A stretch of DNA of 64,000 nucleotides from Posidonia oceanica (taxonomy: Eukaryota; Streptophyta; Magnoliopsida; Alismatales; Posidoniaceae): the NCBI GenBank assembly GCA_037176725.1, contig JAZBRS010000035.1, forward strand, positions 43,596,001 through 43,660,000, given 5' to 3'. Shown here in pieces: positions 1 to 9,330 of the stretch. The notes below the pieces were generated by a model, which had not been told where the DNA came from, ran no database searches, and was given only the letters and a program-made list of their open reading frames with translations. The translations under genes and the position numbers were made by a program. Each line of letters begins with the position of its first letter. Positions within the stretch are counted from its first letter, which is position 1.

Positions 1-754
1 TTGGTGGCACTCAGGGAAGGGTAATGGTGTGTTTGGTTGGCGGTGAGATGAGAATGGGTTTCGTGCCAAGCCCTCTCTAGGACCTACACCTTCTCTTTTA
101 ATTTTTTTTGTTTTGCTCCCACATAGACAAGCAGGCTCACTCTATCCCTGACTTGGAGGTAACGGATGCCTGGTCTGGTGCTCAAGAGTTATCACTGCTA
201 AAGGGGTGGCTAGTACCTAGGGGAATGTGTGCTTCCCAGGCATGGGCTTCGACTCCTCTCCAAGGTTGGTTGAGGGAATGGGGCTACTCTGCTCAGCTCT
301 AACTCTAGGGCTAGCTTCTATCTTTGCCTTCTATCTTCTTGTTTCTTTTGTGCCTTGGTAGGCGGATATGTAAATTTTGTATGGCTCACACTCTCGCTCT
401 CGCCCTAGCTTTTTGTCTCCCTCTCGAGGTGTAGGTCCTAGGAGGTTTGAACATTTCGTCCATTCTCATATTGAAGGTGGCTCCCTTACTGGCTAAGACA
501 TCTAGGTAGGACCAGATGAAGCGAGGTTGGACCCCTTCTCGAGCAAGCAAGCTCTTCCGATTTTACTCATTGGACCATGATTGTAATGCATGATGATTGT
601 ATTGTACGCTATGCGCAAATGCTATTTATGATCGGTAGGATAGCATGTAAAGCAAATAAAAGAGTGCAGATGCGAGTGCATGATAGTGGGGTGGTCATGC
701 ATGCATGAGATGCAGGGGGAAGGGAATTCTGCAAGGCAAGGATATAGTTCCAGA
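1..754 (-). other. Element E region downstream of integrase (3' untranslated)
   Basis: No credible gene. Reverse-complemented, this stretch matches by eye the region after the integrase of element C at about 56.2-56.9 kb. Shared phrases include GTAGGTCCTAG, TGGAGAGGAGTCG, CTAGCCACCCCT and CCAGACCAGGC. The 64-residue open frame at 108-302 on the plus strand is antisense to this conserved region and is not supported. Confidence 0.6.
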
Positions 755-2000
755 TCACTGATAGTATTTTTTTAGGTAGCAGGCATTGATTGGCTCGAAC
801 TGCTAGACCTGATCCATGCTCTCGAGGATTGCTGCGCCCCTAGAGAATATCTGTTTGATGACATAAGGACCATGCCAGTTGGGCCGAAATTTGCCTCGAC
901 CGTCAGGGAGGTGAATAGCTCGCAGGACCAAGTCACCCAGTGTGAAACTTCTAGGTCTGACTTTCTTTTGATAGGATCTGGCTATCCTCTTCTGATAGCA
1001 TTGAGTGTGGTGCATCGCCTGCAGTCTACGCTCGTCGATAAGGTTCAACTGGGCACAGCGGTCTTCGACCCATTCTGCTTCTTCCAGTTCCACCTCCTTT
1101 AGGATCCACAAAGACGAGATCTCATCTTCAACAGGTAAAACTGCCTCCATGCCATAGACCAGCGAATATGGAGTTGCTCCTGTTGAGGTCCGGACCAATG
1201 TTCTGTAGGCCCATAGTGCATATGGGAGCTTGTCGTGCTAATCCTTGTGAGTTTTTGTCATCTTCTTGAGGATCGTTACCAAGTTCTTATTGGCTGACTC
1301 AACTGCGCCATTCATCTGTGGCCGATAAGGGGAGGACTTGTGGTGTTTGATCTTGAAACTACGTAGGCATTCCTCCATTCTCTTGGTTGTATTGTTCGTG
1401 CCATTGTCAGAGATGAGCGCATACGGGACCCCGTAACGGGCAATGATATTGTTTCTGATGAACTTCTCCGTTACTACGGCCGTTACTATCTTGTACAAGG
1501 CCACCTCTACCCATTTGGTAAAGTAGTCGATCGCCACAAGGATGAAGCGATGATAGTTGGAGGCTGCAGGATGGATTGCGTTGATGACATCAATCCCCCA
1601 AGTGGAGAAGGGCCAAGGTGACGCCATGCTGTGAAGCTGCTGTGGTGGTGCATGGATGAAATTCCCATGTATCTGACAGTTGTGGCATCTGCGCACAATC
1701 CAGCAACAATCTGCCTCCATAGTGGACCAGAAGTAGCCTTCCAGCATAATTTTCTTGGCTAGTAACATGCCATTCATGTGTGGGCCGCATGTCCCTGCGT
1801 GGACCTGAAGCATCAGTGTGTCAGCCTCTCTTTTGTTTGCGCAGCACAGGAGCATCTGATTGTAGGACCTTCTGTAGAGATGTCCTGCTCCCAAGACATA
1901 TTTGGACGGTAGGCGTGCCATAGTCTTTCTGTCTACTGTTGGTGTGCCAGTTGGGAGGTTGCCAGACTCCAGGAAGACCTTGATGTCATGGTACCAGGGT
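755..2000 (-). pseudogene. Integrase domain of element E pol, broken
   Basis: The integrase inserts the element cDNA into chromosomes. The reading begins near 2000 with the Tat-type segment WYHDIKVF. A zinc-binding HHCC domain follows (HAGTCGPH, then CCWIVRRCHNC). The catalytic triad is visible: D in GIDVI, D in SDNG, E in VESANK. The C-terminal part ends CYLKKYYQ at 755. In-frame TAG stops lie at 1240-1238 (a Trp codon in the sibling copy of element C) and at 805-803 (Glu in C). Protease, reverse transcriptase and RNase H are absent upstream, where gag is joined directly. Tat integrases normally form the end of a pol polyprotein of well over 1000 residues. The family call is secure; no function is possible. 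Confidence 0.9.
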
Positions 2001-3350
2001 GATTCCTGAACGGCTCATGGGGTTTCTGCACAGTGGAGACCAGGTCCTCCCACTTTGGGATCTGGTCAAGATTAAAAGAGTACTGTTCCACGAACGCCTG
2101 GGTGAGAGCGCTCCAGGTCTTAATGGAGGCCATATCAAGTGAAGTGAACCACTTGAGTGCCAGGCCAGTAAGACTCTTTTGGAACAAGCAGATAAGAAAC
2201 CTCTCATCACCCTGAAGCTGTGTGACGTCCCCGCAATAAGCCCGCAGATGGGAGATAGGGCAGCCCTTCCCGTTCTACTTGTCAAAGTCTAGGATGCGGA
2301 AATTCGCTGGGAGTATAGCCTCTAGGAAGTAACAGAGGTCTCGGTACTCGAAGGACTGGTGCTCCCCGCCTTGCACTCGACGGAGTGCTCTCTCCAGATC
2401 ACCCATCTTGTTAAGGAGGGCGTTCGGGGTCGTTGCTGGCAAGGATGATGTAGCTGGGGCAAGGTTGGCGTATGCTATCTGGGTCGTACTTAAGTGCTCC
2501 TTCGGATCCACCATCTCGTCGGCTGGTGAGGCGACGTGATGGCCGGCATACCCGTGCGAGGGTGTGTGGTGCTATGGGGTGTATGCAGGAACCTGAGTCT
2601 GCTGATGCAGGGGGGAAGAAAAGCAGAATATTGTGCTGTGGGTGGTGTAGCATGTGGAAGCAACAGCTGCTGCAACGGCACGGTGCCGGACTACAGGCCA
2701 AGTGGGTGCTGTGTTCCTGTCACCCTCGGAGGGTGACCACCAGAGGGAGGAGTGAAATGCTGTGCAGTGAGAAGTGGGTGCACAGGAGGCAGTGATGTCA
2801 CCCCCATCGTCGGAGCAATGAGTAGCTGCGGCGATGGCCAAGGCGAAGGTGTAGTGGGAAATGCCTGAAACTGGATGGGAGGGACCAAAGGGACCTCAGG
2901 AGCCACGAGAGGACGAATAGAGAGAGCCATGTCCTGCAGATGCTGGACAAGCCCTAACAAGTGCTGGTACTGCGCTTCAGGTGTCCCATTAGTGGGAATA
3001 CTGAAATGCAGTGCCTACGGAGGAACAAGCGCAACAGGTGGGGACACAGACTGTCCAACAGGGCGGAATCCTACATCAGGAGGTGCTGTCGTAGTGGGGG
3101 GATCAAGCGCAAGACCCGGGACATTATATAGCGTTTCCGGGGCTCGAGAGGTAGTCACCGTGATAGATTCAGTGACAGTCCCCCGCGGCTATGGTAGCCA
3201 GATGATGTCTGAAAATTCCAAGGTTCCCTTGTGCCTGAAAGTGAAAGGTGCGAGGGGCAACAGTGGAGGTCAAAACCACAGAAGGGGAGGTCAGAACCTG
3301 GGACCCCTCCAAGCGACAGAGAACATGGGCTTATTGACCTACTGGGCCAT
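2000..3350 (-). pseudogene. gag of element E, broken
   Basis: Structural capsid-type protein of a Tat/Ogre element. The likely start is ATGGCCCAG at 3350-3342, because element A has the same start context at 20035. A Pro-rich N-terminal part follows (about 2960-2690 reads HLQDMALSIRPLVAPEVP), then the gag core (VQGGEHQSFEYRDLC, LICLFQKSLTGLALKWFTSL, WSALTQAFVEQYSFNLD). In-frame stops include the fourth codon (TAG after MAQ) and TAG at 2277-2275, where element A has Tyr (DKYNG). The frame ends at EPFRNH, where the sequence switches into pol near 2000 in another frame. The C-terminal knuckle region seen in A and D is gone. Confidence 0.85.
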
Positions 3351-4666
3351 GGCGGTCCGAGAGCGAGTGAGAACTGGACTGCGATAGGGAACAGAAGAAC
3401 GACGCCTAGGACGAGCTATCGTCGAACTCGACGGATAACTCGAGAAAGGAGGGTTGAGAAAGAGGTGTCACAATAGGGGTGCGAGCAAAGAAACAGACTC
3501 GAGCTCCAACAAGGGAACTCACTCACAGTCCTAAGGGACAAAACAAACAAAACAGGTTAGGACCCGACAAATGAATGCAAATGTTGTTAGTTGTGATATG
3601 GATGATATGTATATGAATGCTCTCTAACATGCTCTCTCTCACCAATCTAGTGTGTCCTAGTAGGTTATCTACTCCGGATCCACATAGGGTGTATAGGTCT
3701 CCAACTCGGTCAGAAAAGTAAGGCTCCCATCTAAATCCTGGCCAAAACCAGATGGTGATGGGTGGTTCATTTGGGAGCTGTCAACTTGCTAAAGCAAGGC
3801 TTGTACCCCCTAGTAACACCGATACGACCCCAGACAAGGGGGACAGGGCCAATCCACCTGCGCTATCGCCAAAGTGACGGAACGGGCGGACGGGATCTTT
3901 CCTTCTCAGACTAATAGGCGGACTCAAGGAGGAGAAGAATGCATGCCTTATATGCTCAGACATGCGAGTATGCATTAAGTTTTTTAGCTTGCACATTTTA
4001 TTAACCGCAAGGGGGTAAAAGTTATTGTAGAAGCTCTAGTAAGCCTAAGCGTCACTTTTATTTGCATTTTTTAAGTTAAACCAAGGAAGGAGGCAATCAC
4101 ATCTCTACTTTACCTTAGGATTAATGCAAGAAAGGGGAAACAAACATTCAAACATGGCAATGCTAAGTCATACATCACATCAAAAGGCATGAGCATGGCA
4201 TGTGATTGTGTTGTGTGCAAGATTCGTGAAATGAAAACAATCATCAAATCAAAGAAAGGCATGTATATGTTAAGGCATGTGTGTGCAGTGATATGATATG
4301 TAGGTGTAGAAAGAGAACGGACATTCAATCACGACACTGCAATTAAGCCTCAGTAAAGTAACAAGTGCTAGAGCAATGATGCAAGAAAGAAAAGACCACA
4401 AGATGAGCGAAAGGCGGAAGACAAAAAGTCGAAGTCTAGTATCCCCAACGAAGTCGCCACTTTACTGTAACCGTCTCTCGAGTATGACGTGGGGCCGCTG
4501 TCAAAGCTCGTAGACGCCCGGCCGAAGAGAAAGAGGGCCACAGTTAATGGTGTATCCGAGGAAAGTTCGACTCGAGGAAGAAAACACCAATAAAATGATA
4601 AGTGACGATAAAAAGAGAGAAAGAATGAAGTCAAGTCTGATTTCCCCAACGAAGCGGCCACTCTTC
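3351..4666 (-). other. Element E leader between LTR and gag
   Basis: Untranslated leader. The segment at about 3640-3960 is conserved with A (19490-19800) and with two places in D (43470-43790 and 44110-44430). Shared phrases include GTGTCCTAGTAGG, AGTAAGGCTCCC, TAGTAACACCGA and the following CGACCCC. It could be a packaging or dimerisation signal; that is inference. Primer-site-like motifs lie at 4459-4442 and 4660-4643. I see no gene here. Confidence 0.6.
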
Positions 4667-4850
4667 TGTGACTGTCTTTCGTATACGATGCGGGGGCCGC
4701 TTCCAAAGCTCGCAGACGCCCGGCCGAAGAGAAAGAGGGCCACAGTTAATGGTGTATTCAAGGAGAATTCGATTAGATAAAAAGAACAAAAACACTAATA
4801 ATTGACGAAATAAGTGAATAAAATAAACAACGCAAAAGGGGGAGTCGCCA
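4442..4850 (-). promoter_or_regulatory. Primer-binding-site-like motifs of element E, three copies
   Basis: On the minus strand TGGCGACTTCGTTGGGGA begins at 4459, TGGCCGCTTCGTTGGGGA at 4660 and TGGCGACTCCCCC at 4850. The spacings are 201 and 190 bp. The copies at 4459 and 4660 are each preceded by near-identical LTR-end-like sequence (the shared stretch with GGCCCTCTTTCTCTTCGGCC), so this is a tandem duplication of LTR end plus PBS. TGGCGACTC-type primer sites are characteristic of Tat/Ogre elements and are reported to match a tRNA-Arg 3' end. I cannot tell which copy is the functional one. Confidence 0.6.
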
Positions 4851-5109
4851 CCTAGTCTAATTGAGAAAAGCCGGAAGACAAGGAAAACTGGATGTAAATT
4901 AATAAAACAAAAGAAAACCAAAGTGGATCCATGCAAAACGGATGCGACACTGGGTCATTGTGGTCCAGAGATGGGTAAGGACTCCTGTTACGTGTGGGGA
5001 AGGTGTTAGGCACCCTTGACACGCCCGAGGAGCGGTCTTTTCTAACGTCATTCCGCTCATAGTGTGGCTCAATGTAGGCCAAAAGCCAATGCATGTATGC
5101 TTGCTAGCA

Positions 5110-5460
5110 AAAAGAAACATGCCATGATAATGCAAGAAGGCGAAAGGAAAAGCCTCAAATAAACATGTATAAAGGTTAAATGAAACTAAGGAAGTAGCTA
5201 CACAAAGCTAGGAGGTAAACATGCATAAGGAAAACAAGTGCAAGAGGATAAGACTCAGATAAACATTCATGAATGCTAAAAGAAACCAGGTAAGTGACAA
5301 TATAATGCTGGAAAGTAACATGCATAATAGAAAGCAAATGCAAGGCATATAAGGCTTAGATAAACATTGCTTAGCACTAAAAAGAAACAGAGAAGTAACT
5401 AAATGATGCTTGAATGTAAACATGCATAAAGGAAAGCTAAGACAAGAGTACAAGGCTTTG
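5110..5460. repeat. Tandem repeat of about 100 bp in LTR E
   Basis: Three to four diverged copies built around AAACATGCATAA with AGATAAACATT downstream. The copy starts near 5219, 5317 and 5427 are about 98-110 bp apart. Confidence 0.6.
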
Positions 5461-5479
5461 TCCACATTTACAGAGGCTA

Positions 5480-6035
5480 TTGTTGAAAACGCGAGAGGCC
5501 CACGCAGGACCTCCACGCGGGAACAGTCCGCTAGTCCAGTGGAAAGTCCTGGCTAAATGGGAGGCTTTCCTCAATTCAATTCGGTTTAGGACCGGTTGAA
5601 TGATGAGGAGGGGGTATCCCAGAACAATAATATGCAAAAACATAAATGAAACGAACATAAACAAGGGTCGGAAAAGGGCTGGAAACTCTGCCCGATATCA
5701 CAATCAAAACGCGAGAGGTCCACGGGGACCTCGACACGAGACCGACCGATCTATTCAGCCAGAGAACCTTCATCGCCGGATTCTGGGCCCGATACTTAAT
5801 AGAATGCAATGAAACCAATATATATGAAAAGAGGATGCTCGAGAACAATAATATGAAAAATTATAAAAGAAACAGATATAAATTGGGGACGAAATAGGGC
5901 GGGGAACTCAGTCCGATGTCACGGTCAAACACGCGGGAGGTCCACGTGGGACCTCGGTGTGGGACTGGCCAGTCAGACAGAGGACCCTCATCGCTGGATT
6001 CTGGGCCCGATACTTAATGAATTGCGATGAAACTG
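5480..6035. repeat. Tandem repeat of about 200-220 bp in LTR E
   Basis: Two long copies (about 5620-5840 and 5841-6040), plus part of a third from about 5480, share AACGCGAGAGGTCCACG and ATTCTGGGCCCGATACTTAA. They include GC-rich inverted pieces such as GGTCCACGTGGGACC. Confidence 0.65.
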
Positions 6036-6735
6036 GTTGGGAAAGCAAGGTGGTGTACTAGGCTACCCAACCGAGGTGCAAATGCAGGACGGCACTGCTC
6101 GGATCATCCCGTCCACCTCGACAGTATTATGCCGGCGATTGCACGTCTCCACCGACCATAAAGGCGGCTTGGAGGGCACAGTCGGCCATGGACGCACTGA
6201 GGAGAGTCGGGGGATGATGCTGGAGCCTCTGGGTGACAGGTTGGAGCAGCTATACGCGCGACGGTGCGAGGCCGCACGCGAACCGACGACCCATCGCTGG
6301 AGACAGCGAAGAAAATTAAAACAGGCAATGCAGCTACGCTAGAGGGGAAATAAACACGCAATGCAAAGAAGTGGTGTAAACAAACAGGAGATGGAAGGGT
6401 TACACACAGACGTACTGCGGGTGTGTCTTCTTCGACGGCGGCGTCACTTCTAGCGTGCGTTAGGGCGGAGGCTGCGGGGTTGCTGCAGACGTTCTAGAGG
6501 GATAGGGAGCTTGGACACTCACTCACGGGCTCTAGGGAACACTCAGATGGCGAGGATTCACGCCGAGGAGTCTCGACAGCTAAGAGATGGCTGGAGATGG
6601 GTTCCTCAGGTCTCAAACGTGAGACTAAGGTGCTTCTGGGCTCAAGGATGCTCGGGAAGGATGCGTGGGAACTCAGGGAAACTCACCGGATGCCAGGAAA
6701 AGCCAAGAGCGGGTGCTGGTCGAGGTGCGTTACTA

Positions 6736-6742
6736 TTTTATA
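6736..6742 (-). promoter_or_regulatory. TATA box of LTR E
   Basis: The minus strand reads GGCCTATAAAATAG, a good plant TATA box. It lies about 560 bp inside the LTR from its sense 5' end, a plausible place for the U3 promoter. No mapped start site supports it. Confidence 0.45.
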
Positions 6743-6929
6743 GGCCGGCGAAGTGGATGCTGGCCATTGGCATGGATCTGGATTCAGAATGAGTGGGCGG
6801 GATGTCTGTTGGGGATTGACGGTTGGAAACGGTTGGGACGGAGGGCTGGATGACCCAGCTGTCCGAAGGCACAGATTCAGATTGGCGGGAGTCAATGGCG
6901 AGCGAGGAAAAGGTGTCCCAAGGTGACTA

Positions 6930-7080
6930 GACCGCCTGATTTTCGCTACTGACACAGGACAAAACGCGAGAGCTCCATGCGAGAGCTCGGCGTGAGTGTC
7001 AGTCTTTCAGTTTTCGCCACTGACACAGGACAAAATGCGAGAGCTCTACGCGAGAGCTCCACGCGAGAGTCATCCTGTCA
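6930..7080. repeat. Repeats of GCGAGAGCTC in LTR E
   Basis: Two imperfect copies of about 65 bp contain CACTGACACAGGACAAAA followed by multiple GCGAGAGCTC motifs. They lie in the U3 part near the sense 5' end, upstream of the TATA box in the sense direction, so they could be enhancer-like. That role is inference. Confidence 0.55.
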
Positions 7081-7295
7081 GTACTGCTGCCCTAGTTTCT
7101 GAGCCTGTTTCTCTGGTTCGTGGGCCATCCGGGGCCTATGGTTTTGTGGTGGTGGATGTATTGGGATGTGATTGGTGGAGTTTTGGTGGGTTTGGATTTG
7201 GTTTGGGGTTTCAAGAAAAGGTGGGGGCTGCCTCATCCGTGTGCGCTTTCCGAAGCAAACAACTGTCGCCTGACTTCCAGATCTGGGTGTCTACA

Positions 7296-7374
7296 GCTGC
7301 CAGTTTCTGCACAGATGCCACAACTGCCAGATCCATGGGAACTTCATTCGTGCTCCCCCACAGCATGTCGTCAC
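7296..7374 (+). pseudogene. Integrase of element C, left fragment
   Basis: About 79 bases of integrase reading frame survive between LTR E and element A. They read CQFLHRCHNCQIHGNFIRAP, the second half of the zinc-binding domain (CX2C as CHNC). E's own integrase reads RCHNCQIHGNFIHAPP at the same place, so the identity is secure. The frame continues at 30595 after element A, with a small deletion and shift in the stretch after APP. The rest of C's pol lies left of the window. Confidence 0.85.
7370..7374. repeat. Target site duplication GTCAC, left of element A
   Basis: GTCAC directly precedes the element A LTR start and recurs at 30595-30599 right after its LTR end. Removing A and one copy restores a continuous integrase sequence (HSMSSPWPF). 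Confidence 0.9.
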
Positions 7375-7939
7375 TATAGACACCCCATTTTGACAGGCTG
7401 AATTGGTGGATCTCTCTCTGTTGGCTTCTGAACCAAACACCAAAGCTAAATCCAAAATCACATCCTTTTATCAAAACCAAAACACCAAATCAAACCCCAA
7501 AAACAAACCTAGAATTACACCCTTTTTCTAAACCAAAACCACATCAAAACCATAGAAAATCCTAAACCAAAACCCAAAAACCTTCCAAAAACCTCCCAAA
7601 ATCCCATTTAAAATCATAGAAAACCCTAGATTAAACCTTAGCTCAAACCCTAGAAACCCTAGGTCACACACTCACACAAAACTCCTCCAAATTCAGGTCA
7701 TTATCTTTCCTATCTCTCCTCATTATCCTTTTCTCTCTCCTCATTATTCTTTTCTCTCTCCTGATTATTCTTTTCTCTCTCCTCCTTATCCTCCTTCTCT
7801 TTCTCCTTATTTTCCTCTCTTTCTCTCTTCTTTTCTTGCTCTCCAATGGGCCTACCTCATTTTTGCTCCTCCCCACTTGTTCTCTTTTCATCCCATTATT
7901 TTATCTTTATTTTATTTTATTTTATCCCATGTTATTTGA

Positions 7940-8010
7940 TCTTTAATTTCTTTTCTTCCCTTCCTTTCTTTCTTTCTTTCCTTCTTTCTTTCTTTCTTTC
8001 TTTTCCTTTT
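7940..8010. repeat. CTTT-rich simple repeat in LTR A
   Basis: A run of CTTT units with CCTT variants, preceded by TTTTA units. The same stretch is in the 3' LTR at about 26700-26815 and, inverted, in the D LTRs (35650-35800, 55245-55370). Confidence 0.8.
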
Positions 8011-8084
8011 TCCACATTAAACCAAACCCTAAACCCTGAATCCTAAATCCAAACCTAAACCCTAATCAACAAACCCTAAACCCT

Positions 8085-8979
8085 AACAAACCCCAAACCA
8101 GGCCGCAGGGAGCAGAGGAGGGCAGCCGCCCAAACTCGGTGATTAAGTATGGTGAAGGGTAACAATCATGTAGTTGGTTCTCACTTCAAAAGGCATTGGC
8201 AGAATTATGTCAAGTGCTAGTTCAACCAGCCAGCCTGCAAAACTAGAAGATGCATTGCTAAGCAGAAGAAGGCTGTGAAGATTTTTCCACGCCCTACAAC
8301 AGGCCCACTTCGACCTATTGTTCAATGTCCAACACTGAAGTACAACATGAAATCAAGGGCTGGAAGGGGTTTCACCCCTGAAGAGCTCAAGGTTGCTGGG
8401 ATACCAAAGAAACTTGCTCCTACTATTGGTATTTCAGTGGATCATCGCCGCAAGAACCGTTCCCTTGAGGGACTGCAAGCTAATGTTCAGAGGTTGAAGA
8501 CTTACAAGGCCAAGCTAGTCATCTTTCCCAGGCGTGCTGGCAAATTTAAGGCTGGTGATTCTGCTCTGGAGGAACTTGCTACTGCTACTCAAGTCCAGGG
8601 TGATTACATGCCTGTTGTCCGTGAGAAGGCTACTGTGGAGATGGTGAAAGTTACTAGTGAGATGAAGGCCTTCAAGGCATATGCAAAACTTCGTGTTGAG
8701 TGGATGAACAAGCATCAAGTTGGTGCCAGATTGAAGAAGGCTGCTATGGCAGAAAAGCAAGAGAAGAAGTAATAGAATCTACTTTACAATGATACTTTGC
8801 TTTAGGGATCGTCTCTTTTTGTTTTCAGCAAACTTGTTCCATTTTTTGCTAGTAGTCATCGTGGTTGAAGCTTTTAATTCGCTTGACTAAATTAAAACTT
8901 TGTGGATTTGGGATTTCTTAGTGGATGGTCTGGTTTGGCCTTACCTTAAAAAAAAGAAAGAAAAAACAAACCCCAAACC
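8085..8979. repeat. 15-bp target duplication bracketing the RPL13 retrocopy
   Basis: AACAAACCCCAAACC occurs at 8085-8099 and again at 8965-8979, directly after the A-rich tail. Perfect duplications of this length are the normal mark of LINE-mediated retroposition. Confidence 0.85.
8100..8964 (+). pseudogene. RPL13: Processed pseudogene of 60S ribosomal protein L13 (eL13)
   Basis: eL13 is a protein of the large cytosolic ribosomal subunit. This is an intron-less copy of its mRNA: 5' leader from about 8100, start ATG at 8149, stop at 8770-8772, a 3' untranslated part to about 8946 and an A-rich tail to 8964. The frame reads MVKGNNHVVGSHFKRHWQNY at the N-terminus, then [40 protein letters not shown] and the Lys-rich end AEKQEKK, typical of plant eL13 over its full length of about 207 codons. 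Codon 24 is TAG (8218-8220), where the family has Trp in WFNQPARKTRR; two nearby Arg codons have become Cys (CGC to TGC). The last 165 codons from 8275 stay open. No promoter is evident. It is absent from the 3' LTR, so it landed after element A. Confidence 0.93.
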
Positions 8980-9251
8980 CTAACCAACAACGACCTTACT
9001 TGAACAAGATCTGTTCAATAGGTTCGTACTGCTTACTCCTAGAATATAAAGGAGACAAGCTCACAAGTCTGGTTGATGCAACATGTCCTCTTGACCAGAG
9101 CGTGATTATCGGCTATGATCTGCCCTACAGGGCTTGTCTACGGCCGCAGAGGATCGTTCTCAGCCTTCTCAAATGATGGCCTGGGATGGTCTTGAGGTTG
9201 TTTGACAGACCCCAACCTTTAAAAAAAAAGAAAGAAAAACCCTAATCAACA
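8976..9251. repeat. 14-bp target duplication bracketing the U3 retrocopy
   Basis: AACCCTAACCAACA (8976-8989) and AACCCTAATCAACA (9238-9251) differ at one base. They bracket the U3-like sequence and its A-rich tail. Confidence 0.7.
8990..9237 (+). pseudogene. U3 snoRNA retropseudogene with A-rich tail
   Basis: U3 guides early cleavages of pre-ribosomal RNA in the nucleolus. The 5' end ACGACCTTACTTGAACAAGA and the following CTGTTCAATAGGTTCGTAC match the conserved 5' domain of plant U3 (the A'/A box region) with a few changes. GAGCGTGATTATCGG fits box B and its surroundings, TGATG motifs fit the C boxes, and TTGTTTGACAG near 9200 fits a damaged box D (canonical GTCTGA). The body ends near 9218, followed by an A-rich tail not found on real U3 genes. 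The tail plus the target duplication indicate LINE-mediated retroposition. No upstream promoter elements of a plant snRNA gene are seen, so it is almost certainly silent. The sequence was recognised from memory of plant U3, not from an alignment. Confidence 0.8.
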
Positions 9252-9330
9252 AACCCTAAACCCTAATCAAAACCCTAAACCCTAATCAAGACCCTAAGAA
9301 CTTAAAACCCTAAACCCTAAAACTAATCCA
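9236..9330. repeat. Interstitial telomere-like AAACCCTAA tract in 5' LTR A
   Basis: Several CCCTAAACCCTAA runs with degenerate spacers. The same tract, interrupted by the RPL13 and U3 inserts, begins near 8025. It belongs to the LTR, since it is also in the 3' LTR at 26830-27190, and is not a chromosome end. Confidence 0.75.

Larger units (their letters stand above)
1..7295 (-). mobile_element. Element E: Ty3/gypsy Tat/Ogre-like retrotransposon, partial
   Basis: Read on the minus strand, the order is LTR (7295 to about 4667), PBS-like sites and leader, a gag remnant, an integrase remnant and a downstream untranslated region that runs off the left edge. The 3' LTR lies outside the window. The sense LTR start TGTAGACACCC abuts, at 7296, the integrase gene of element C, so E appears to have inserted there. 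The expected 5-bp target duplication would be GCTGC (7296-7300), but its partner is out of view. The family placement rests on the Tat-type gag core, the integrase motifs, the TGGCGACTY primer-site motif and the conserved LTR block. The coding part is dead: at least four in-frame stops and a large deletion between gag and integrase. Confidence 0.85.
4667..7295 (-). repeat. LTR of element E (5' LTR)
   Basis: The sense start TGTAGACACCC lies at 7295. The sense end near 4667 is less sure because the end region is duplicated. At about 2.6 kb it is the shortest LTR in the window. The conserved Tat block (CTTACGTGTGGGG-type and GTGTTAGGCACCC on the plus strand) lies at about 4968-5075. A TATA box is visible at 6742-6736. 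Internal tandem repeats lie at 5110-5460, 5480-6035 and 6930-7080. No gene: the open frames at 6037-6342, 6511-6792 and 6996-7379 have no recognisable content. Confidence 0.7.

Noticed and set aside
8275..8772. A functional N-terminally shortened RPL13 protein of 165 residues
   Set aside because: It lacks the conserved N-terminus, has no visible promoter and sits as a tailed retrocopy in an LTR; expression was not assumed.
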